From Molossus alvarezi (lineage: Eukaryota; Chordata; Mammalia; Chiroptera; Molossidae): a DNA stretch of 64,000 nucleotides. Shown piece by piece: positions 49,070 through 61,401 of the stretch. Both the position numbers and the translations under genes were made by a program. Under the pieces are notes generated by a model. That model did not search any database and was not told the origin of the DNA. It was given only the letters and a program-made list of their open reading frames with translations. The stretch is taken from contig CM073890.1 in the NCBI GenBank assembly GCA_037176705.1, forward strand, positions 96,958,591 through 97,022,590, given 5' to 3'. Each line of letters starts with the position of its first letter. The stretch's first letter is position 1.

Positions 49070-49300
49070 CCCAAGTTCACCTGATCCGAGTTCAAGTTCT
49101 ATCTAAACCTTACAAGCCGTGTAATTTGGGGCAAATCACTAGACCTCTCTAGGCCCCAAATTTCTCATTGGTGAAATGGGAATACTAATGCCAACCTTTT
49201 AGGGCTGTTGTGAGAAAAAATGAGACATTGTATATAAAGCACCTACCACAGCATGGCACAGAGTGAGCATTCAGTAAGAGGTAGGTCTTTTGAAGAAAAT
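49070..49300 (+). mobile_element. MIR SINE relic
   Basis: It shows the MIR sequence order: a GAGTTCAAGTTC box, the CAAATCACTAGACCTCTCT core, TGAAATGGGAATACTAATG and GAGCATTCAGTAAGAGG at the tail. Confidence 0.75.
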
Positions 49301-49475
49301 GTGTGAACGACTTGGCCCAGGCTGAGAGAGTATGTAAACTTTCTAAAGGATTTACATTATGTTTTTATTTATACATGCTTAGACAAGTATTTCTGAATTC
49401 TAAATTTAGCCTTCAATTAGGAATCCCTACTATAAATACTGGTACACAATGTGCCATAAAATAGATGTTTGTTGA

Positions 49476-49815
49476 CTGGATGGATGGATGGATGGATGGA
49501 TGGATGGATGGATGGATGGATGGCTGGCTGGGTGGGTGGGTGGGTGGATGGATGGATGGGTGGGTGGGTGGGTGGGTGGATGGCTGGCTGGCTGGCTGGC
49601 TGGGTGGGTGGGTGGGTGGGTGGATGGGTGGGTGGGTGGATGGGTGGGTGGGTGGGTGGATGGATGGATGGATGGGTGGGTGGGTGGGTGGGTGGATGGG
49701 TGGATGGATGGATGGGTGGGTGGGTGGGTGGGTGGATGGGTGGCTGGATGGATGGGTGGCTGGATGGGTAGGTGGGTGGATGGGTGGATGGATAGGTTTT
49801 TGGATAGGTGGGTGG
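49476..49815. repeat. Compound (GGAT)n / (GGGT)n / (GGCT)n tetranucleotide array
   Basis: About 340 bp of 4-bp units in strict register, switching between GGAT, GGGT and GGCT blocks. On the MBNL1 transcript strand it reads ATCC, ACCC and AGCC units. Because three frames stay open through it, it produces artefactual Trp/Gly/Asp- and His/Pro-rich open frames on both strands. Confidence 0.97.
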
Positions 49816-52800
49816 ATGAAAAATAGGAAAGAATAGCGGGAGGAGGAAAAGACGGGAGGGAGTGAAGGGTAGATAAGTAGTTGGAAGGATGAATGGTTCA
49901 ATGAATGGATGAATGCATGAATGAATGATGGCTAGATGGGTAAATGCCACATAACTCCAATTTTGTTCTTAAAAAAGTGTGGTATATAATAGATTTTCTT
50001 ACACTAGCTGGCTGGCTTGCCACTGAACCATGATCTTGTGCCAGTAACCTAGTCTGTATACATAGACACCTACTCTAAGGGTTTAGCAACCATCTTCACT
50101 ATACGTTCATTGTAACAGACCTACAAATCCCTGTTACTACTGAAGCCAACAGAAGACAGAGACCTAAAACTCTAGCTGCTAAAACAATAAATGACTTCCG
50201 TTTCTTCTCGGTTCCAATAAAGACTTCAGAGTATACCTCCCGAACTACTATACTGTGGTCAGATGGGATGCTCTGATCACATAATTCTTCTGTGTGCCTA
50301 CTGAATAACCTAGACTTTGGAAAAACAAATTTCCTTTTCTTCCAGGTATTATATATGAGATTACATATACATTTGTGGTGGGATAGATTTTCTGTATTTC
50401 TCAAAGTTTATTTAAAAAAAAACTGAATTGAAAAAAATTTAAAAGTTGAGAACTTTCACATACAAATATCCAACTGTCCAGACTACAAAAGAAAAAAATC
50501 ATAAGATGTGGCAACACAGGATGTCAGGGCCACCACATTAAGTTGTGCAGGCAGCCCTTGTTCACACAGACTATGATGTAAACGGAGTCACAGGTGTGCA
50601 GTACACAAGAGGTATACCTGCCAGGCACATATTCCCCTGGGCCATATAAACCTAAATCTGAACACTGACCTCCCCTTTAGATTGGGCCTGTGCTCCCCAA
50701 TGCCCCCCAGGCCTGGCAGCTCCCTACTTATCTCTTGCTTCACTTGTTTGTTACCTGCCTGGCCCCCGAGGCATTTCAGTTTATATCCTCTGCATCAGAC
50801 TTCTTTGCTTTCTGGCTACCTGACCAAAGGGTTTGACAGAAGTTGAGATGGGCCATCCATTTTAACCTTTTAATGCCATGGGGCCAATTTTTGTGCACAC
50901 AGGTACAAAGACTAACAACAAAAATATTTTTAAAGAATGAAGTACCTATTTCTGATTCTGTTGCTAATAAGGGTGAGTCAGCAGCTTAAACCCTTTAAAA
51001 TAGGGTTACGAATAACTGTGATTATTATATTATTACTATTATAATCATTTCATATCATACTGGTTACAAATGACAAGAACATCTCTGATACAAAATTTAT
51101 CATAAAAATGCAAATACAGCTTGAATTTTTCAGCATTTTTTAATATCTTATGGCAGATTTTATTAAATTAACAATGCTTAGTTTCTAGAACAGAGGGATA
51201 AACATGATTCTGATTTATGAACGTTTATTGTTTTCTCCTGACTTGATCCTTACCTAGCACCTTTTGCTCTAGCCTGTCCACAGACAAAAAGCCATTCTAG
51301 GGAAAGACTATTGTCATAAAGAAGGGTCATGAAATTAACGGTTGTACTTATTTAGAAAAGTATTTAGCCATCTGAATGTTAGAGAACCTAATGAAAAACC
51401 CAATTAATAATGAAGATTATTTTAGGTTTCTTTAAATTATACAGAATAATTTATATTTGTTTTTATTTTTAAATGGGGAAACTTCATTTCTAATGGGAAT
51501 ATTTTATTCAATGAAATAAAATGACAGAATAATTTTAAATTTCTTAAAAGGGATTATGGTAGTTATGGGTAATTATTTAAAGTTGTGTCCAGTGATTTGA
51601 CTATAGAAAAATTGATGGGTTATTTGTTGGAGACAGCATCCATTTAGTGGCATGGCAATTACTACAAGACCATAAGGTTAATTTCTGTAAATCTCTGGAA
51701 AATATATATGTTGAGGAAAAAGTTTGAAAATTATATAACATAAGAGAAATGTGATTTTTCACTCGGAATATAAAAAAATTACCCTACAGATATAATTTTG
51801 CTTTAATTTGATAAATGACAAATTTGATAGATACTAGTTCATGAGTACAAATATCATTTATTGGAGGTGTCTAGAGCATAGGCTATTTCAACTAGTGGCA
51901 TATTCTAGATCATTGAGTGGTACTACATATTCTATATATAGATGATCAGTTTCCAAAGAGGCATTGTATAAAAAGTTGGGTTTAGCCGTGAAAATTAATG
52001 TGAATATAATTTATTATTATTTTTATACTTCGAAAATAAATGATCACATTCCTTCATGGCATACGAACCTAATGCACTGTCCACACTCAACAGACCAATG
52101 GGCCCGGATCTCTGACACACTTCATCAAAAATGTATTTATTTATTTCTTTTTCTAACTTATTAACTAAAAAAATACAAATTATTTTATTTTAAAAGTCTC
52201 ATAATCCACAGTAATTTATTTTAGCTAAGGTGAAGAAGTAAAGAGGAAAATGGTCTTTGTCTCTGGTTAGTTGAATTTCAGATCACAAGGAGGTTAATAT
52301 GTATTTTCGGAAGTAAATGAATTTCCAGGTAATTAAATGACAGACTTGTTTATGTTTTTACATTTCATATCCTTATAGAGAGTTCTAGAGTATGTTTCTG
52401 TGACCAGACTGAAATCAACTGAAACTACAAGTGTATAACTCAATAATGCATGTTAACTTCCCTGGGATCCTAGGGCTGTTTAAATGCTAGCTGAGGAGCC
52501 ATCCTGATTTGAAGCAATGCACTGGCAGGTACTGACAACAGCACTTTTAAGAGCATTCTAGAACACAGAGTCAGTGTTTTACTCTCCACCTTGGCAACAA
52601 AAAGGCTGAAAAATCAAAATCAAAACTGAAGGTGTCATTTCAAATCATTCGAATGAACTCGATGGACTCGGAGGCAAAGGGGTCTTACAGCAGGAAAGTG
52701 TCATAAAGTAGCTTGACACACATACAACAAACAGTTTTGAGGAAAGGAAAAAAAAAAAAAGAAGTACATTTCAATTCCAAATTGCACAAACAAAAACAAG

Positions 52801-53007
52801 AACACAAAACATCACTGAGCTTGACTCCACGTTTCATAAAGCTACAATTCCCAGTTTCTAAGGAAAACCACAGGAGGAACCTCAGATAAGTTGTCCCCGT
52901 CCCACCTTACCTTCCACCTTATTTCCGACTAACCACCACCTGGGGGCCTGGCTGGCTCGCCTGCGCTACAGGACCCGACAGCCGCCTGGAGCAGCCCAAC
53001 CCCTTAC

Positions 53008-53161
53008 CTGGTGGGAGGAACGCTGTATGCTGCTGTAACTGCATGTTGGCTAGAGCCTGTTGGTATTGGAAAATACCAGTGTTAAAGACTGCGGTGGCAC
53101 CGTTGGTTTTTTCAAGAGCAGGCCTCTTTGGTAATGGGGGAAGTACAGCTTGAGGAATTCC
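53008..53161 (-). CDS. MBNL1: MBNL1 154-nt exon (GIPQAV...AFLPPG)
   Basis: This exon encodes [21 protein letters not shown] and onward to QQHTAFLPP plus the first base of a Gly codon, so it begins in phase 0 and ends in phase 1. It carries the KRPALEK basic motif that forms the second half of the bipartite nuclear-localisation signal with the 54-nt exon. The Gln-rich stretch [15 protein letters not shown] follows. The acceptor is CACTAAACAG with a T-rich tract about 15-75 nt upstream. The donor CAG/GTAAGG is strong. The next upstream AG is 111 nt away. It is constitutive in most MBNL1 isoforms as far as I know. Confidence 0.96.
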
Positions 53162-54040
53162 CTGTTTAGTGAATGAGTATAAAAAACAAATACCAGTAAA
53201 AAGAGAAAAAGAAAAAAGAAAAATCAGTTGAAGGGTAAAATTGTTAGGAAGCATGAGCAAGCAAGCAGCAGAGCCTTAACTACCCAAGGGGGAGGGGGGA
53301 TCCAATCAACAAACATTTTCTAAAACAAACGCGAGATAAAAGCTTTAAAGGAAGCATTATTTTCGGTCAAAAAATAAAAAGAAAAAGAAAACCCGCTAGT
53401 ACACGAGCACATGTTACACTGCGTTAAAGTGTTTAAAGTCCCATAATGCTTCGGGCTTTCTGAGAAGCCACTGATTTAGGAGGAGGAGAAAAGTTGCACT
53501 GGGAGCTCCGTGAGGGTCGACAAGTGTAAGCAATGTTAATCGTTAATTGTACAGAGTGAACGAAACAGGTAAAATAACAACTGACCCCACTCTGCCCCTC
53601 CCCCCAGCTCTACCTAGACATGCAAATGCCCCGGAGCATGCAAGTTTTTTTTTTCTTGAACACTGAACTATAAATCTTAAAAAGTATAATTCTATCGCTA
53701 AAGCCATGCTAATCAAATAGGTACATAAACATACAGTCAAAATATACATTTTTAATGTCCTTGAGGTATTTCATTAGAACGTTCTACAATGTAGTTAAAC
53801 TGAATGTGGGCTGCTGGGCTTTCAGAAGCTTTCATTGTATGATATCCATCCAGGCACTTATATTATAGTCTTTCCACTAATTTTGTCAGGAAACCACACT
53901 CAGTTTTTTCATTGTACTTTGCAACTTTACAACAGAAAAATATATATATATATATATTAAAGTTGATTTAAAAAAAAAAAAAAAAACTTGTATCTACAAC
54001 AAAGCTACATGCCAAGCTAAAAGGTGAAAGGTCATAGTAC

Positions 54041-54094
54041 CAGGTCAAAGGTTGCCTCGAGGGGTCGCTTCAGTGATTTGACAGCCGACTGAGT
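54041..54094 (-). CDS. MBNL1: MBNL1 54-nt alternative exon (nuclear-localisation segment)
   Basis: Eighteen codons read TQSAVKSLKRPLEATFDL. In the literature this cassette (usually called exon 5; numbering varies) drives nuclear retention: its KRPLE, together with KRPALE in the following exon, forms a bipartite-like basic signal. Inclusion is high in fetal tissue and in myotonic dystrophy and is repressed by MBNL1 itself. Both ends are phase 0, so skipping removes exactly 18 residues. The acceptor is CTAATTAAG with almost no adjacent pyrimidine tract. No other AG occurs for 171 nt upstream. The donor CTG/GTACTATG is weak (no G at +5). These features fit a regulated cassette exon with a distant branch point. 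Confidence 0.96.
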
Positions 54095-54096
54095 CT

Positions 54097-54267
54097 TAAT
54101 TAGCAGGCAGCGAGCACATGATGGCAATGGGCCAGTGGGGTTCAAGCGCATTAACATAAACAGCAAGCAGAGGTGCATCATGGGGGCAGCAGTGCATTTT
54201 TGGGTAGGTGAGAAAAAACAAATAAAAAAACAAATCATCGGAATGCCATATACAACGAATAACAAGA
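54097..54267 (-). promoter_or_regulatory. AG-exclusion zone with YGCY cluster before the 54-nt exon
   Basis: On the transcript strand no AG dinucleotide occurs in these 171 nt. The first one upstream is at 54268-54269. A T-rich tract lies at about 54197-54240, roughly 100-145 nt from the acceptor instead of adjacent to it. Ten YGCY motifs (TGCT, CGCT, TGCC) fall in the 90 nt at 54102-54191, between that tract and the acceptor. This is the arrangement expected for a distant branch point with MBNL proteins binding in between to block the exon. Confidence 0.85.
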
Positions 54268-55214
54268 CTAAGCATGCACAATAAGGGCACTACTGAGTTG
54301 TTATTGGGAGGATAACTCCTCTTTGTAGTTAATTACAAACAAGATCCTCTAACAGAAAAAAAAAAGGAGTGAAAGGAAGAGAGGAAGAGAGAGTCAGCCT
54401 TCTGTATTTTTGCTCAAGTATCCATAAACAAACACAGAAAAGACCTCTCTCGTGATTATTGTGCTTTATGACTATTTTAATGGTCAAGTCATATATTTAT
54501 GTAAAAAAAGGGGGCAATGTTAAAACAGCTAAGCAAAGAACAAAGAACAGACTCATTCAAATCAGCTATTCGATCACATTAAAATTTACCTTCAGACTAG
54601 AGTTTAGTATCTATTCTAAGTGATCCGATGTCTAACTCCTTGAGTACTGCTCTCTTTCTCCTTTCTAGATAATGGCATAGTCGAGCTTCCTTCATTTTAC
54701 AATTACGTTTATGCCACGATATTACTTAGGACAATCTAGATGGCATACTGTTCAAAATCTTGTAGGGAGTTCTGAAAACGATTTTGTCGAAGCAATTCTC
54801 CTAAACAGTTCCGGATTACACTACTGTTAAAAGCGAGGCGAGCCTTGGTGTGCAGAAGGGCACGCCAAAGGGGGACAACGGCTGATTAGATCGCACGCAG
54901 AACTAAGAGCACCGGAAATGACAGTATCATTAAATTGAAAAAGAGACAGGTGTTCTTTACAAAGCAGAAATTTCAGGAACCCTACATCCAGAATATGACA
55001 GAGTATTAAGAGTTAGGCCAAAGGTAGAAGCAATGTGAACCATTTGAGGAGTTACCCTCACTTTTGTGAACGGTAACTACATTATGTATTATCTGGGATA
55101 CCTGAACAAACATATTTTCAGCAAAAAAAAAAAAAAAGTTAATAAATGAAGAGCCTGTAGTCAGAACAACTCGTTCGCTGTGCTAAGGAGGAGCAAGCTG
55201 GCGTGTCCACTCAC

Positions 55215-55472
55215 CATGGCAGCGGCGGTGGCTGCAGCCTGTGCTGCTGCAGCCTGGTTGACCTGGTATTGGGCAGCCTTGATCTTGGCTTGCAGATGTG
55301 CAGGAGGATGAAAGTATTTGCACTTTTCCCGAGAGCATCTCCCTTTGATGTAATCCATACACACGGTGACCGTGTTGTCGTTGGTGTCGATCATTGTGCT
55401 GTCAGCAGGATGAGCAAACCGACAATCGTTTTCTCCTCTGTTGCAATTGCCACGCTGGTACTCTCGACACAC
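55215..55472 (-). CDS. MBNL1: MBNL1 exon: zinc fingers 3 and 4 (86 aa)
   Basis: This 258-nt in-frame exon encodes the second tandem CCCH pair. ZF3 is C-x7-C-x6-C-x3-H (exon residues 2, 10, 17, 21) and ZF4 is C-x7-C-x4-C-x3-H (residues 38, 46, 51, 55), with all eight metal ligands present. The helix-forming segment [10 protein letters not shown] follows, then the Ala-rich tail ending AATAAAM. In the family these fingers read the GC step of YGCY RNA; the conserved aromatic residues (Y5, Y41 and F54, counting V as 1) suit base stacking. The acceptor is CCTTGCAG before GTGTGTCG; the donor is ATG followed by GTGAGT, close to consensus. Both ends are phase 0, so splicing to either the 54-nt exon or the 154-nt exon keeps the frame. 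Confidence 0.98.
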
Positions 55473-57595
55473 CTGCAAGGTCACGAGGGGCATGGGATCA
55501 GTCAACACGGACAGGCAGGATCTTCCTGAGGGTCTGCCCTGGAAGTGCAGGACCGGTGAAAGGCCACAGATGAAAAGGGAAAAGATAACGTGCCCACAAA
55601 TGACAAAGTATCTTGAAAAATTCCTACTGAGGTGTACAGATTATAGCGCCGTTCCGGTAAAATGTGCATGAGCGAGAAAATGTATTTCTGACATTAATTA
55701 TGTTAAACATCTAATATAAAATAGGTGGCTATATTTATTAATGACGAAGGGGAGAATAGTAACATTACAGTGAAGAAATCTGGCAGACACCACTTTAACC
55801 AAGTGATCAAAGTTAACATCACCAGTAACAAGACATTCACGCACCTACTTTTATAAGCTCTGAAAAAAACAAGTGCGCAACATCCCTTTAGTTGTACGAC
55901 AGCTGAGAATGCATAACCTGAATTTAATCATGAGGAAACACCAGACAAACTGAAATGAAAGGATGGTTTACAAAATAACTGATGGGTCCTCTTCCAAAGT
56001 CAAGGTCATGAAAGACAAAGAAAGGCGGGGCACTGTCACAGATTTGAGAGCCCTGGAGTCAGAGGGAGGGTGCTGATAAGACAAATGATGAAACTTGACT
56101 AAGCTCTGTACATTGGAGGACAGCAGCATATTGATGCTGATCTTCTGGTTTTGTAAATGACTCGATGGTTATGTAAGATGTTACTATTTAGGTAAGGGTG
56201 AAGAATAGGCAGGAACACTTCGTTCTATTTTTGCAACTTTTGTGCTCAACTAAAATTATTTCTAAGTCAAAAATATAAAGAGTAAAATTTGCTAGCTTTT
56301 TAGTAAAATGTTTCCAGGAGCAATTTTTTTTGCTCCTTAGAGATTTCCTTGGTAGTTATATAAAGCAGATGGGAAAAGATTGTTTTTGTTACTGCCTATT
56401 TGTTTTATGTCTTTTAATTTTGCAATAGGGACCATGGAGGAAAGGTGAAAATGGATTATTTAGCATTCATTTGCTCAATTTTGACTCCTACTATTATTAC
56501 TATTAAATAAAGTCTGTTGTGCTGATCTCTCCTATCAGGTTTCCCAGACTTTCATTTGGGATAGTTGGACCTTTGTACCACAAGAGGGCCTTCTAAAACA
56601 TGGAATGTTCTTTGAATATTTTCATGTTCCCAGTTCAAGCTTCAAGGAAACGGTTTTTATTTTTCCTTTTTTACAAACTGAGCAAATAAAGACTCCGAGC
56701 ACTTTATTTTGTAGTTCAGCAACAAAGAGTAACGGGAACCCGGTTACTATTTAAAAAGCAAAGGTTTTCCTGGCTTTGTGTACCTAAAACGATCACACTG
56801 AATTCTAGCTCTTTTCCCCATTATACTCATACCCATGATTGAAGAAGCTCTTCCTTGAAAAAGGATGGCACAATCTGTATCGTGCTACACCTTGAACAGA
56901 ACATTATAAATGACCTCTTGCACTATTTGGAAACCTCAAACCAGCTACAGCTTTGTATTCCACATGAGCTAACTTGATTCGCCCCCTCATTCAATTTATT
57001 TAATTCTCAAAATTCACTGAATAACTACTCTGTGCCAGACCCTCTGAGGGATAATAAAAATACAAAAATGACTTAGGAGATTACAGACAACCCTATTTTA
57101 TTGCATTTCATTGAACAGAAGAAAACAGAGATAACCGGGAGATTACAGTTCGAAAAGCAAAAATGATGAAGCTGTCCTCCAGAACTACTGTCCTCCACTC
57201 GGGCTGAAGATCAGAACCAGCTGGGGAGCTTTCTAAGCCACACACTCCCCAGGCCCTAACCAACATTTACTGCATCAGACTCATCAACAGGGATGGGAAG
57301 ACAGACATACTAAAAAGAGAATAAAAACTTTTCATGCATATAGATAAAATTTATCCTAAATTGATACTACAATAAACAAAAAGGCTACTTTTTTTTGTCA
57401 GTACAGCCCTATCCGACAGGAACCTACACGTGATCTCACAGAACTGCTGCTGGCTCTTCAGTATCCTGTTTCTTGAATAGGCTCGCAAAGAAACAGCAGG
57501 TGAACTAAGGAGGTTTCTCAACTGAGCTTACCTCTTTGCCAAGAAAGGAGAAAGAAGATCTTTGACAAGAAAGAAGATCTAAAGGTAATCGATTT

Positions 57596-57812
57596 GGCCT
57601 GGCGGATGTGGCTCAGTGGTTGAGCACTGACCCATGGCATGCACCAAGAGGTCCCCGGTTCAATTCCTGGTCAGGGCACATGCCCAGCTTGTGCGCCCTA
57701 TCCCCAGTGGGTGGCATGCAGGAGGCAGCCAATCGATGTTCTCTCTCATCGGTGTTTCTCTCTTTCTCTCTCTCTCTCCCTCTCCCATCCTCTCTCTCTA
57801 AAAGGAATAAAT
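57596..57812 (+). mobile_element. Ves SINE, type B
   Basis: tRNA-derived head (TGTGGCTCAGTGGTTGAGC, then a B-box-like GGTTCAATTCC), central GCATGCAGGAGGCAGCC block and CT-rich tail. Flanked by an imperfect TSD, AAGGTAATCGATTT and AAAGTAATCTATTT. Confidence 0.93.
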
Positions 57813-57965
57813 GAAAGTAATCTATTTGTAGGATCTTTAATAACTATTAAAATCAAAGATCTGCTATTTTGCTGGGCTGAATTTGACTTTTTATTTCTCT
57901 GTTAATGTTCTTTTTATTTTCAGTGATGTGAACTTAAATTCAGATTACATAAAAAGAGTCATTCT

Positions 57966-58191
57966 GCCCGGCCGGTGTGGCTCAGTGGCTGAGCGTAGAC
58001 CCATGCACCAAGAGGTCGCCGGTTGGATTCCCGGTCAGCGCACATGCCCAGGTTGTGGGCCTGATCCCCAGTGAGGGGCATGGAGGAGGCGGCCAACTGA
58101 TGTTCTCTCTCACTGATATTTCTATCTCTCTCTCCCTCCCTCTCCCTTCCTCTCTCTAAAGTCAATAAAGGAAATTTTTTTTTAAAAAATC
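57966..58191 (+). mobile_element. Ves SINE, type B
   Basis: Full-length type B copy with a 9-bp TSD (AGTCATTCT at 57957-57965 and 58192-58200). It lies only about 150 bp from the preceding copy, in the same orientation. Confidence 0.94.
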
Positions 58192-58899
58192 AGTCATTCT
58201 AGGATACTTTCTCATCCCTCTCCATTTGCTTTACTCATGTGTGGGCCATTTGTATAGCTTTATTTATTTATGGGACTGGATTACTCATTATATAGGTTTA
58301 TTATAATGATTTATTACAATGTTGTACATGCAGGATGCATTTTGGGAGAATTTTAAAACTACACAGACTTGACCACCAGCAGCCGGCTTAGACCTTGTTC
58401 TAATGCCAGCCTCTTCTGAACTTCAAAGGGTTTAGTCAAATGCTTCTGCATGATACGTGTTTTTGTCTGTTTCTTTCTTTTTTTCCAGCTTAGGGTTTCT
58501 GATGACATGGGAAATGAAACAGAAGAAATATCCTGAAATGGCGGTTCTCCCATTAATCTTGTCTTTGGAAAAATAAAGAAGAAATAAAAAATCCCTTGTG
58601 AAAAGCTATCCTTGTGAGAGCTACAGGCCAGAGGGGCTGGTTTGGCCTGATTTCTCTGATAAATTCAAGACAACTTTAGAATATGCCGATCCCCAAAAGA
58701 AATCTCTTAGATGGAGAATTCTATTAACAAATTATAATCGACAGAAAACACTTCAACAAATTTGATCTCATAATTCAAATCAGGATAAGAAATTGTACAA
58801 TTTACCATACAGAAAATTTGGAACACAGAAGGTAAAATTAAATTTGAAAATCCTAACAATATTATGGCTCTTTTTCTAGTCTCATCCAGTCATCTGCAT

Positions 58900-59230
58900 G
58901 TACACATTTTTCAAATAGGTGTAATTACAGTGCAGCTACTGCTCTGATATGTTTTTGCTAAGCATTTTCATTTTACTAAGTGTCCAGAATAATCATTTTT
59001 CATGGCTGCATCGAATTCCATCAAATAGATGTGTATAATATAGGTAACTCTTTCAGAGAACATTTGAATCATTTCCAATATTCCCAAATACCATACATAT
59101 TGCAAGGAATATATTCTTATGACAGTAAGCATTTTAAAATCATTTTCTAAGGATAAATGTGCAGAAATGGCATTGGAGGATCAACGAATATAAGTACTTT
59201 TCATAGTTCAGTAAGTGGTTTTTCAAATCT
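58900..59230 (-). mobile_element. Old L1-family relic, antisense
   Basis: Diverged antisense ORF2-type sequence (CATGGCTGCATCGAATTCCAT, then a TCATTTCCAATATTCCC segment, then GATAAATGTGCAGAAATGGCA). Confidence 0.5.
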
Positions 59231-60419
59231 AGCTTAAAATAATTCCAAGCATTTAGCTAGACACATACTATGCTTCAATCAAGAAGAAGGTTGGTTGAGT
59301 CTTTTACTCTATATGTCTTAAGACAGGGTTTGTTATGTAAATCAGGTGAGTTTTATATATTTTCATACAAAATGAACAAGGGGTTGCTTTCACAGTAAAA
59401 AACCATCATTTCAATGAAGATAGTCACTGAAAACGCTTAAGTACTACATTTCATTTCCAAAAAAAATCTATGGAATAAAAAATAATCCACTGGAGGAAGT
59501 GTTCTGTGGACTCTGTGAAAAAGACCCCGGAGCCCCACTGAAGACCTTCTGAATCAATCTCTAGGGAGGAGGTTCTCCATTTTTTGACAATCATCCCAAA
59601 GACTTGGGGCATGAATAAGGTGCCTATTTTGTACTTGGAATGTTTAAAATTTAAACATGTTCCCAAGAAGAATGCTAATAAAAGCTAAAAAGTTGTTATG
59701 TTTTAACTGCACTACTGGATTATCCCAAACTCGAAATAAGAGCACTGTTTCTTCTGTGATTAATTGGTTAACTTGTTTCATTGATTCATTGATTCATTCA
59801 TTCATTCATTTAACAAGCTATCGGGCATCATCCGTGAGCTTGGCACTCCTCTGATGTGAACTTTTTCTTGTTGTTGATAAGAGATTTGAGAGATATCCCT
59901 CACAATACTTTTCCTTGAAAGATGTTCAATAGTTTTTCACTTGATATTGTTGAATAAATGGGAGGAGTGCATTCAGGGGTCCTTTTGCACCATAAAAATA
60001 CTATGTTTCTCTGTTTCTTGAAACTAAGTCAAACAATGATTTTAATTATGCTTCATCATGAAGCAGGGCTGTGAATAAAAACCTCAGTCTTTTCCAGTAC
60101 CTACAGATTTTAACAGTTTCTTAAAATAATCATTCAAAATAAACTGCTGCTTAGAAATTACAGAAAGGCATCCCAAGGTCACAAAATGGAATTTTAAAAG
60201 CCACTATGACTGATATTTAAGACATTTGCTCCTCCTTAGAAAATACTGTGAAAACTGACTTTTACAGTAACAGAAAGTCTTTTAAAAGATACCTATCAAA
60301 GAATGGGCAATATGAATATTGATATAAAGCTTATGCATATGTTTTACACATACATTTCAAAAGTCTGTAGCTGACATTAACGTCACGAAAATTACCTGAA
60401 TGTCCCCAGAATGTTCCCA

Positions 60420-60560
60420 CTATCTCAGAGATCATCTAGTCCACTCCCCTAATTTTATGTGTGTGGAAGATAAAGCACAGAGAAATGAGAAACTTAAGCC
60501 AAGCTTACTCACCTAACTAATTAGCAACAGCACTAGCACTAATCCCTGGAGTCCTGTTTT
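60420..60560 (-). mobile_element. MIR-like relic
   Basis: Sequence order GATCATCTAGTCCACTCCCC, AAAGCACAGAGAAATGAG and CACTAATCCCTGGAGTCC fits an old MIR-class element read antisense. Confidence 0.5.
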
Positions 60561-61401
60561 CTAATTTAACATGTTTTTTTGTTGTTGCTGAATCACATTG
60601 GGTGCTGTAAATACTTGCTAGTTCTTCCAAGCAATTATATAAGAACCAGAAGGCTGATAAATCTATGGTATTTTTCATTTCTTTATTGTCTAACGAGTTG
60701 TAGCAAAAAGAAGTAACAAGAAAAATCGGCCAGTATTTTAATCGAGTTAATTTTTTTCAGCTCCAAAGGACTCAAAATTCGAAAATGTACATTAGAGTTC
60801 CTTGAGGAAAATATAAAGTATAGATTTAAATGCCAAATAACTAAACAGGTGGCTAATTAGCAAACAAGTGCGTGCACTTAATGCAAGGTCTTTTAGAGTC
60901 CGGTCTGCAGTGCAATTAGCACGAGAGAAAACAACCTGAAGATAAGAGTGTCTAAAATCACAAGCCGGGCAGGAAGACATGCCCCTTTGTTCACAGGGCA
61001 ACATCCCAACAGGCGGGAACTGTGACACTGGATCGGATGGATTAACAAGAACGAGACAGGAAGCTGCTCCACCACCGGGCCTTTAGATAAGTAGCATTCA
61101 GGTTAAAAGGAAATGACTATCAATGCAGCAGTAGTCACTTGTTGTGACTCTAGCAAAATAAGACAGACAAAATACATGGAGAAGCTCCGCCCCAAAGAAA
61201 AACAATACCAACGGGCAAACATTTTCACTTTGATTAAACACTATGCAGAATACAATCAATCACAGACTACCGAAAATTGTGAGAGGGTTAGTTTAGAAGA
61301 GTTCTGACCACACAGCTCAGTCTTTTAAAGATATTCTTTTAACAAGATTTTAAGAGATTTTTCTCAGCTTTCTAAATGTCATCTCCTATTAATAATTCAC
61401 T

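Larger units (their letters stand above)
45270..53007 (-). other. MBNL1 intron before the 36-nt exon
   Basis: The intron is 7738 nt long. It contains two MIR relics (47780-48000 and 49070-49300) and the GGAT/GGGT tetranucleotide block (49476-49815). No Ves SINE is present. The rest is unannotated AT-rich sequence, some probably conserved regulatory DNA. Confidence 0.75.

Noticed and set aside
49476..49815. Possible CRISPR-like or satellite array
   Set aside because: Units are 4 bp with no unique spacers; it is a microsatellite/minisatellite in a mammalian intron.
49413..49950. Open frames of 100-177 codons rich in Trp/Gly/Asp or His/Pro
   Set aside because: They are translations of the tetranucleotide array, open in several frames on both strands at once.
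55203..55529. Plus-strand frame opposite the ZF3-4 exon
   Set aside because: It is the antisense shadow of a real exon with splice sites and zinc-finger ligands on the minus strand.
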